11,474 nt of DNA from RGIG6353 sp045590615 (GTDB lineage Bacteria > Bacillota > Clostridia > Oscillospirales > SIG627), in NCBI GenBank assembly GCA_045590615.1, contig JAZNRH010000007.1, forward strand, positions 1 through 11,474. Reading direction: 5' to 3'. Shown here in pieces: positions 6,201 through 11,474 of the stretch (the stretch's first letter is position 1; the number at the start of each line of letters is the position of its first letter). Position numbers and translations under genes: made by a program. Below the pieces are notes generated by a model. The model saw only the letters and a program-made list of their open reading frames with translations. It made no database searches and was not told the DNA's origin.

Positions 6201-9200
6201 ACACCACCCGAGCAGGTAACTCTTCCTGTTCAGGAGACATACAAGTACGGTGAAACGGTAATCGTTGCAGACGACCTTGAGCTTGAGGGTTATACCTTCA
6301 ACGGCTGGCATTCGTCGGGATATACTGTGACCGATGATACGGCAAGCTTTACGATGCCCGGCAGAAACGTAACGCTTTACGGTAGCTTTGAGCCTAAGGC
6401 AGGTATCGAATGGGCAGAAGAGCATTATTTCCCCGATCTTGACGGCAATTATCCTGCAGAGCCTACCTATAAGTTTAACCATACGGGTACGACGGGTGAG
6501 ACTGTTTCTGCTACGGTGATTAAGGAAGCAGAGGGCTTCGTATTTGATGCCGACCACCCCAATAACGTAACCGAGGATACGGTTGCAAGCGACGGCTCAA
6601 CGGTTCTCAAGCTCTATTATGAGAGGCTGAGCTATAACGTAAGCTATATTTACGACCCTGCTGAACAGCCTGACGGCGCACCTGAGCTTCCTGCTACGGT
6701 GAGCTACAAGTACGGCGCAGACGTGACGGTTGAGGACGAGCTTACTCTTGCCGGATATCTCTTTGAGGGCTGGACACCTCAGCAGAGTGGCGTTGTGGCA
6801 AGTGGAAGCTTTACAATGCCTGCTCACGACGTAGTATACGAGGGCAATTTCATACCGAGCACCGATACGAAATATAGCGTAGAGTATTATCTCGAAAGCT
6901 TCGACGGTGACTTTGTTCTCAATGATGAGGCAAGCTATAACGAGACGGCTACTACAGGCACGAGTGTCAGCGCAATTCATAAGACCTTCACAGGCTACAC
7001 CTTTGACGCTGATAACGCTGACAACAAGCTCAGTGGTATCGTTGCAGGCGACGGCTCGCTTGTGCTTAAGCTGTATTACAACATAAATTCTTACACTGTT
7101 AGCTATGATTTTGAGGTTACGCCACCCGAACACGTGGCGCTTCCGGGGGATGAAACCTATTATTACGGACAGGAAGTAACCGTTGCAGACGACCTTGAGC
7201 TTGAGGGTTATACCTTCAACGGCTGGCATTCGTCGGGATATGCTATAGACAACGACACTTCAAGCTTTACGATGCCTGACAGAGACGTAACTCTTTACGG
7301 TAGCTTTGAGGCTATGGACGGCATTGATTGGGCAGAGGAGCATTACTTCCAGAATCTTGACGGCAGCTATCCGACCACTCCGAGCCGTAGGTTCGGTCAC
7401 GTTGGTAAGACGGGTGACAGCGTAGTTGCTGTTGCAATCAAGGACGTAGAGGGCTTCGTGTTTGACGAAGATAACGTAAACAACAACGTTTCGGACACCA
7501 TTAACGGTGACGGCTCAACGGTTCTTAAATTCTATTACGAGAGACTGAGCTATAACGTAAGCTATATTTACGACCCTGCTGAGCAGCCGACGGGCGCACC
7601 CGGGCTTCCTGCTACGGTGAGCTACAAGTACGGCGCAGACGTGACGGTTGAGGACGAGCTTACTCTCGTTGGATATCTCTTTGACGGCTGGACACCTCAG
7701 CAGAGTGGCGTTGTGGCAATCGGAAGCTTTACAATGCCCGCTCACGACGTAGTATACGAGGGTAATTTCATACCCAATGCCGATACGGGCTATAAGGTAG
7801 AGTATTACCTTGAAAACTTCGACGGTGACTTTGTTCTCAACGATGAGGCAAGCTATAACCAGACTGCTACTACAGGAACGAGTGTCAGCGCAATCCATAA
7901 GACCTTCACAGGCTACACCTTTGACACTGATAATGCCGATAACAAGCTCAGTGGTATCGTTGCAGGCGACGGTTCGCTTGTGTTGAAGCTGTATTACAAC
8001 ATTAATTCTCATACCGTTAAATATGCGTTTGAGGTTACACCACCCGAGCAGGTAGCTCTTCCTGCTACGGCAAGCTACAAGTACGGCGAAACGGTAACCA
8101 TTGCAGGCGACCCTCAGCTTACGGGTTATACCTTCAACGGCTGGCATTCGTCGGGACATATGATAGACAATGACACTTCAAGCTTTACAATGCCCGACAG
8201 AGAGGTAACTCTTTACGGTAGCTTTGAGCCAAAGAACACCGACTGGGCAGAGGAGCATTACTTCCAGAATCTTGACGGTAGCTACCCGACTGCTCCGAGC
8301 CGCAGGCTTGAGCACACCGGTAAGACGGGCGACAGCGTATCTGCTGTTGCAATCAAGGAAGCAGAGGGCTTCATATTTGACGAAGATAACGCCAACAACA
8401 ACGTTTCTGACACTATTAACGGTGACGGCTCAACGGTTCTCAAGTTCTATTACGAGAGATTGAGCTATAACGTAAGCTATATTTACGATCCTGCCGAGCA
8501 GCCCGACGGCGCAGCTACACTTCCTGCTATGGCAAGCTACAAATATGGCGAAGAGGTTCAGGTTTCTGCAACACCTACGCTCACAGGCTATGATTTCGTT
8601 GGCTGGTATCCCGAGCAGACGGGAATCCCGACGAGTGGAAAATTCAATATGCCTGCTTACGACGTAGTGTTTGAGGGTGATTTTGAGCCGAGAAACGATA
8701 CGGTTTACAAGGTTTACCATCATCTTCAGAAAGCAGACGGTAGCTACCCTGAAAGCGTTGGTGCAGAATATATCTCTACTCATACGGGTACGACGGGTAC
8801 ACTTGTGACTGCAAAGCCCAGAGTCTTTGATGGCTATAAGTACGACGATACTATTCATGGTACTGTTAAAACGGGTACGGTTGCAGGTAACGGTTCGCTT
8901 GTTCTCCATCTTTTCTACAGCAGAGAAGAGTTTACGGTTACGTACGTATTGACAAGCAGCATTCCTGTCGGTGGTCAAAATGCTCCCGTTGACGCCAACA
9001 GCTATCGTCACGGTGCAACCGTTGAAATTAAGCCTGTCTTGACGGCGCCTTTGGGATATAAGTTCGTTGGTTGGACCCCCGTTGCGCACGGTGGCGAGAC
9101 AATCACGATTGAAAACGGCGAGTTTGCAATGCCCAAGCATAACGTACGTCTTGAGGGTAAGTACTTTGCAGAGAATAATATTCCGTATAAGATTATCCAT

Positions 9201-11261
9201 TGGGCTCAGAACACTTCGCTTGACGGTTATGAGGTTTACTCAAGCGATGCAAGAGTAGGCACTACGGATACTCAGATTACCGTGTACCCACTCATTATTC
9301 CCGGCTTTACCGACGTTACCAATTATATTGTTGACGGACAGCAGACGGTTACTATTAATGGCGACGGCTCTACCGTAATCAACTTCTATTACAACAGAAA
9401 CACACATAAGATAACCTACAAGTACGAGGGTAAGGCTCCTAACGGCGCTCCAAGTGTTCCTACGGAAATTAATAACGTTCCCTATGGCAAACAAATCACG
9501 GTAGCACCCAAGCCAAAGCTTCCCGGCTACACGTTTAATGGCTGGAAAACTACAGACGCTCAGATTTCGGATGACAGCTTCACGATGCCTGATAAGAACG
9601 TTGTTTTGAAGGGCAGCTTCACATCAAATATTGTTGATTACGAGGTTAAGTATTGGCTACAGAACTTAGATGACGATAACTACACTCTGGATCATCAGTA
9701 TACCGATTCGGCGTACGTTGGACAGCTTGTAGTGGCAAATGCTAATTCGTATCAGGGCTTTGTTCCTAACGCGGGCGCAAGCAAGTGGGAAGGATACGTG
9801 TCGGTTGATGAGAACGGCATTGGTAATTTAGTGCTTAATCTCTACTACGATAGACGCACCTTTAACGTAACCTACGGTTATTACGACCAAGCACCTTATA
9901 ATGCTCCCGACCTCACCGAAAAGAATTTAATCGGCGTACGTTACGGAGCAGAGGTTCAGGTTTCGGATAAGCCCTCTATGACAGGCTACGCTTTCGACGG
10001 CTGGTATACGCATACTGCAATAGTTGAAGACGGCAGGTTCACAATGCCCAATCACGACGTTTCGTTCCTTGGCAGGTGGACGACACAGTTCCTTGTTAAA
10101 TATGAATTGAACGGTGGCGTTGGAGCTACGGGCGTTGATTATAGTGACGAGTACGTTAACGCAGGGTCTCAAATCTCCGTAAAGACAGCTCCCACACGCG
10201 AAGGTTACTACTTTAACGGCTGGAAGGAAGGTACGACGGATTACGCGCCTGCAAGTCTTGTCAAGGTTGACAAGAATATGACCTTCATAGCAAAGTGGCA
10301 GCGCATAGGTGGTGGAGAACCAACGGCTAACTACTATACTCTTTCTTACGTGACCAACGGTGGCAACGCAATTGCTTCCGAAAGACACAAGGAAGGCACG
10401 AGAGTTCAGCTTATAAAGGTTCCCGAGAAGGAAGGCTACGTGTTTGAGGGTTGGTATGCAGACGAAGCACTTGAAGAGAGTGTAACAAGCGTTACGATGA
10501 ATGAGAACAAGAAGGTTTATGCAGCTTGGGTTGAGGATAACGGAAATGCAGGTCACGGTCACGAGACACCCGATCAGCTTAACGGCGAGGACCATATTGC
10601 TTACGTTCTCGGATATCCTGACGGTACGGTTAAGCCTAACGAAAATATTACTCGTGCCGAAGTAACTGCTATATTCTTCAGATTACTCAAGCCCGACCTT
10701 GTAAGAGACCAGAACTTCACAACAGAGAACAGCTTTACAGACGTAAATAAGGGACATTGGTTTAACAACCCCGTTTCGACAATGGCGAGATTGGGTATCG
10801 TAAACGGCAGAACACTTGGTGTATTTGCTCCCGATGCTAAGATTACCCGTGCAGAATTTGCTGTAATTTGCGCAAGATTCGATAATTCTGAATACGAGGT
10901 AGCTCACACCTTTAACGACGTTGAGGGTCATTGGGCAAAGGACGAAATCTATGAAGCTGCAGCACACGGCTGGGTAAGAGGCTACGAGGACGGAAGCTTC
11001 GGACCTGATAAGTTTATCACTCGTGCAGAGGCGATAACGATGATTAACAGAGTTCTGAACAGAGTTCCTGAAACCGTTGACGACCTGATAGACGGTATGA
11101 AGGTATGGCCCGACAACAACGATAAATCGGCTTGGTACTATATCGCAGTTCAGGAAGCAACCAATAGCCACGATTACGAGAAGAAGAATCACGTTTATGA
11201 AACGTGGACCAAGCTCAACGAGGCGACAGACTGGACTAAATATGAAAGAACCGAAGAATAA
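3276..11261 (+). CDS. Giant SLH-anchored surface protein with vWA domain and alternating MucBP-like/InlB-like repeats (2661 aa)
   Basis: A secreted, cell-wall-attached probable adhesin. The signal peptide is residues 1-27, with basic MKRR, a hydrophobic core and likely cleavage after VSA. A von Willebrand A domain starts near residue 87 with a full MIDAS: D92, S94 and S96 in DVSGSM, T311 in GGATAVDYG, and D349 in FTDGSP. A Tyr-rich insert of about 110 residues follows DVSGSM. Residues about 455-592 are a linking beta-type region. Residues 593-2422 hold about 24 small modules: 12 InlB/Flg_new-like ones (GYTFxGW, FTMPxxDVxxxGxF) alternating with 10 MucBP-like ones (YYLENxDG, GDGSxVLKLYY), then two more Flg_new-type units. 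Three SLH domains (about 2434-2597) would bind cell-wall polymer; there is no LPXTG motif. ATG 3276 has AAGGAG (3262-3267) at spacing 8, whereas the upstream TTG at 3249 lies before that site. The ligand cannot be told from sequence. Confidence 0.93.
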   Translation: MKRRFIAWILTLAMITSVIPMGVTVSAVDESTVTVTQWDTKTNTNQDGGIIYTKTSTAKSDGTVDITLTAHTTGQVKQTMTVSPTDIVLVLDVSGSMDEDYESSNFAGYEAVKGEEYTYYTIVVIFPVSRDGYGMDNDNNSRQYYINTGTDAEPVATKVTYVERDSNGFEVYRYTSGGQYVYVYPELEEGQYPAREHTNYPVVQFYQKTKMSELKAAVNAFIDTTASMNTGLAADQMHNISIVKFASNSYYDSVEGTVVENATTVPGNNRGAGNNSSYNYSQVVLGLTPVDTNGVVTLKNAVASLQPGGATAVDYGLKLAEQVILERNQVAAASMTTVDRKEVVIVFTDGSPTHSDGFSQTVANTAISTAGQLESHLDIEVYGICIDETADASDIERNLNKFMHSMSSNFPEATSMSDMGENGSVDNGYYMTPDGSTSLTSMFEVISQHIDHPTIELGEEATVVDTLSPYFNFENASPTSVVLQTALRKADGTWADPVVDNTLECEIKDDVLTVKGFDFDANYVSENGRGENKDFYGKQLVVSFTVIPDYDVIDAASVTLNDGVIPTNTGFATLVDSALAPVAEIETPELDAHQVVYKLNGNEYASYNRFTGSDVTVDANPTREGYTFSGWSTDDVQLSGDDFTMPKHDVEFTGSFTVNKHNVKYVLSGVIPTGIPTLPTSVDYDYGTEVTVDTTFVVGQTYNGYTFDGWQPLNTELVVSGGKFSMPDYDVVLRGTFSKGVTHYTVEQYFETIEGGSYTKGETDTKTAVTDETVTVSATHHDGFTFDENNENNKLSGIVEGDGSLVLKIYYKRNEFDVTYSFTGDVPEGVAAPVKTTHKYGKQVFVEGNPSVDGYDFSGWTSLSTTAKAGESFTMPNHAVAFVGEFTARNDTGYKAEYYLENLDGDFVLNDEASYNQTATTGTSVSAIHKTFTGYTFDTDNADNKLSGIVAGDGSLVLKLYYTLNTYTLDYAFDITPPEQVTLPVQETYKYGETVIVADDLELEGYTFNGWHSSGYTVTDDTASFTMPGRNVTLYGSFEPKAGIEWAEEHYFPDLDGNYPAEPTYKFNHTGTTGETVSATVIKEAEGFVFDADHPNNVTEDTVASDGSTVLKLYYERLSYNVSYIYDPAEQPDGAPELPATVSYKYGADVTVEDELTLAGYLFEGWTPQQSGVVASGSFTMPAHDVVYEGNFIPSTDTKYSVEYYLESFDGDFVLNDEASYNETATTGTSVSAIHKTFTGYTFDADNADNKLSGIVAGDGSLVLKLYYNINSYTVSYDFEVTPPEHVALPGDETYYYGQEVTVADDLELEGYTFNGWHSSGYAIDNDTSSFTMPDRDVTLYGSFEAMDGIDWAEEHYFQNLDGSYPTTPSRRFGHVGKTGDSVVAVAIKDVEGFVFDEDNVNNNVSDTINGDGSTVLKFYYERLSYNVSYIYDPAEQPTGAPGLPATVSYKYGADVTVEDELTLVGYLFDGWTPQQSGVVAIGSFTMPAHDVVYEGNFIPNADTGYKVEYYLENFDGDFVLNDEASYNQTATTGTSVSAIHKTFTGYTFDTDNADNKLSGIVAGDGSLVLKLYYNINSHTVKYAFEVTPPEQVALPATASYKYGETVTIAGDPQLTGYTFNGWHSSGHMIDNDTSSFTMPDREVTLYGSFEPKNTDWAEEHYFQNLDGSYPTAPSRRLEHTGKTGDSVSAVAIKEAEGFIFDEDNANNNVSDTINGDGSTVLKFYYERLSYNVSYIYDPAEQPDGAATLPAMASYKYGEEVQVSATPTLTGYDFVGWYPEQTGIPTSGKFNMPAYDVVFEGDFEPRNDTVYKVYHHLQKADGSYPESVGAEYISTHTGTTGTLVTAKPRVFDGYKYDDTIHGTVKTGTVAGNGSLVLHLFYSREEFTVTYVLTSSIPVGGQNAPVDANSYRHGATVEIKPVLTAPLGYKFVGWTPVAHGGETITIENGEFAMPKHNVRLEGKYFAENNIPYKIIHWAQNTSLDGYEVYSSDARVGTTDTQITVYPLIIPGFTDVTNYIVDGQQTVTINGDGSTVINFYYNRNTHKITYKYEGKAPNGAPSVPTEINNVPYGKQITVAPKPKLPGYTFNGWKTTDAQISDDSFTMPDKNVVLKGSFTSNIVDYEVKYWLQNLDDDNYTLDHQYTDSAYVGQLVVANANSYQGFVPNAGASKWEGYVSVDENGIGNLVLNLYYDRRTFNVTYGYYDQAPYNAPDLTEKNLIGVRYGAEVQVSDKPSMTGYAFDGWYTHTAIVEDGRFTMPNHDVSFLGRWTTQFLVKYELNGGVGATGVDYSDEYVNAGSQISVKTAPTREGYYFNGWKEGTTDYAPASLVKVDKNMTFIAKWQRIGGGEPTANYYTLSYVTNGGNAIASERHKEGTRVQLIKVPEKEGYVFEGWYADEALEESVTSVTMNENKKVYAAWVEDNGNAGHGHETPDQLNGEDHIAYVLGYPDGTVKPNENITRAEVTAIFFRLLKPDLVRDQNFTTENSFTDVNKGHWFNNPVSTMARLGIVNGRTLGVFAPDAKITRAEFAVICARFDNSEYEVAHTFNDVEGHWAKDEIYEAAAHGWVRGYEDGSFGPDKFITRAEAITMINRVLNRVPETVDDLIDGMKVWPDNNDKSAWYYIAVQEATNSHDYEKKNHVYETWTKLNEATDWTKYERTEE
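5943..6860 (+). repeat. Tandem repeat unit 1 of 3 (918 bp, 306 residues)
   Basis: First copy of a four-module unit. It is in exact register with unit 2: GATACG at 5946 and 6864, GGCAAGCTAT at 6011 and 6929, GCTATAACGT at 6631 and 7549. A block of about 60 identical bases starts at 6263 here and at 7181 in unit 2. Its third module (PDLDGNYPAEP) differs from the corresponding module of units 2 and 3. Confidence 0.9.
6861..7778 (+). repeat. Tandem repeat unit 2 of 3 (918 bp, 306 residues)
   Basis: Second copy, the same length as unit 1. Its fourth module is nearly identical to that of unit 1 (both have SYKYGADVTVEDELTL and WTPQQSGVVA). Its first module carries differences (YNETATT, FDADNADN) not shared by units 1 and 3. 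Confidence 0.9.
7779..8693 (+). repeat. Tandem repeat unit 3 of 3 (915 bp, 305 residues)
   Basis: Third copy, one codon shorter, lost near the join before WAEEHYF (GCTATAACGT lies at 8464, 915 bases after its match in unit 2). Its first module matches unit 1 best, its third matches unit 2 best, and its fourth (ATLPAMASYKYGEEVQV) has diverged from both. The next unit, from 8694, keeps the fold motifs but not the DNA identity. Confidence 0.88.
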
Positions 11262-11272
11262 ACGGTGACACA

Positions 11273-11309
11273 GGGGCTGTAAAAAACTAAATCAGTTTTT
11301 TACAGCCCC
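11273..11309. terminator. Long perfect hairpin after the surface-protein gene
   Basis: GGGGCTGTAAAAAACT (11273-11288), loop AATC-type (11289-11293), and AGTTTTTTACAGCCCC (11294-11309) form a perfect 16-bp stem beginning 11 bases after the stop codon. The downstream tail (CTTATAG) is poor in T, so this is not a textbook terminator. The A6/T6 tracts within the stem and its position still make termination, possibly in both directions, the likeliest role. Confidence 0.7.
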
Positions 11310-11474
11310 CTTATAGAGTTGAATGCTTTTAATATAGCCAAAGGGAGCCGAACTCTTGTCGGTTTCAAGGGTGATTTTCGTCCCTATCTTCGTTACTTTC
11401 CCTTGTAATACATAAAGTATTACTTCGGAAAAGATGCCTTGATATGAACAAAAATTACCTCTTGAAACTTCCCT
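11292..11474 (-). CDS. Possible partial minus-strand reading frame of unknown function
   Basis: Reading leftward from the window edge, one frame stays open for 60 codons and ends at a TGA (complement of 11292-11294) inside the hairpin at 11273-11309. The visible product includes GKVTKIGTKITLETDKSSAP and ends IQLYKGAVKN. I do not recognise it. The other two minus-strand frames stop early. A stop codon inside a terminator-like hairpin, and the inverted repeats in the same DNA, make it uncertain whether this is a gene or part of a repeat element. Its start lies beyond the window. Confidence 0.3.
   Translation of the reverse strand, partial: REVSRGNFCSYQGIFSEVILYVLQGKVTKIGTKITLETDKSSAPFGYIKSIQLYKGAVKN
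11362..11468. repeat. Imperfect inverted repeat with an inner hairpin near the right edge
   Basis: GTTTCAAGGGTGATTTTCG (11362-11380) resembles the reverse complement of 11449-11468 (GTTTCAAGAGGTAATTTTTG on the minus strand). Between them, GTAATAC (11405-11411) and GTATTAC (11417-11423) form a perfect 7-bp hairpin. This may be a small palindromic intergenic element; no transposase is visible. Confidence 0.4.

Larger units (their letters stand above)
5052..10542 (+). repeat. Array of about 24 alternating small beta-type modules in the surface protein
   Basis: Each module is about 67-82 residues. The InlB-like modules start near 5052, 5253, 5718, 6171, 6630, 7090, 7548, 8007, 8464, 8928, 9403 and 9859. 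The MucBP-like modules start near 5496, 5943, 6399, 6861, 7318, 7779, 8235, 8694, 9175 and 9631. From about 5253 to 10089 the two types alternate. Two classic InlB/Flg_new units (10090-10317 and 10318-10542, with REGYYFNGW and KEGYVFEGW) lead into the SLH domains. Boundaries are approximate, read from recurring end motifs, and may shift by a few codons. Confidence 0.85.

Noticed and set aside
5448..6557. Long minus-strand open frame of 369 codons, and other minus-strand frames under the surface-protein gene
   Set aside because: They lie antisense to clearly coding, domain-rich repeats and recur with the repeat units. Their products are Cys/Arg/Val-rich with no recognisable domain, as expected from codon bias of the sense strand.
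5943..8693. CRISPR array
   Set aside because: The repeats are long, in-frame protein modules with a 918-bp period, not short repeats with unique spacers.

Overview
The window looks like a chromosomal segment from a low-to-mid G+C Gram-positive bacterium of the class Clostridia, perhaps a gut Oscillospiraceae/Ruminococcaceae-type organism. The evidence is strong AAGGAG-type ribosome binding sites, sigma-A-like promoters, and a giant secreted protein that combines a vWA domain, MucBP/InlB-type repeats and C-terminal SLH domains. This placement is inferred from gene style, not from a marker gene.

Layout, left to right. (1) Positions 1-789 hold the 3' part of an AT-rich LysR-family regulator gene, cut by the window edge, followed by a clear hairpin terminator. 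(2) Positions 790-1531 hold no convincing protein gene. They contain a nest of inverted repeats (816-932), a second terminator-like hairpin (949-973), and a stretch at about 1016-1250 with several stem-loops ending in a third terminator-like hairpin, which looks like a structured or repeat-type RNA element. (3) Positions 1532-2782 encode a 416-residue regulator with an N-terminal excisionase/MerR-like helix-turn-helix and a C-terminal LuxR-type helix-turn-helix, behind its own promoter. (4) Positions 2882-3217 encode a 111-residue unrecognised protein with a Cys/His cluster. Its -10 element sits inside a perfect 12-bp inverted repeat. (5) Positions 3276-11261, about 70% of the window, encode a 2661-residue secreted surface protein: signal peptide, vWA domain with a complete MIDAS, a linking region, about 24 alternating small beta-type modules, and three SLH domains. 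Three consecutive copies of a four-module unit of about 306 residues form a DNA-level tandem repeat of period 918 bp. (6) Positions 11262-11474 hold a long perfect hairpin and a possible partial minus-strand reading frame.

Working model (inference): the two-HTH regulator, the small Cys/His protein and the giant SLH-anchored protein form a surface-adhesin locus. The palindrome over the small gene's promoter is a candidate operator, and related AT-rich half-sites recur just before the giant gene. Nothing in the window proves a new system. The least explained items are the structured intergenic element, the palindromic operator, the small Cys/His protein and the mosaic pattern of the 306-residue repeats.
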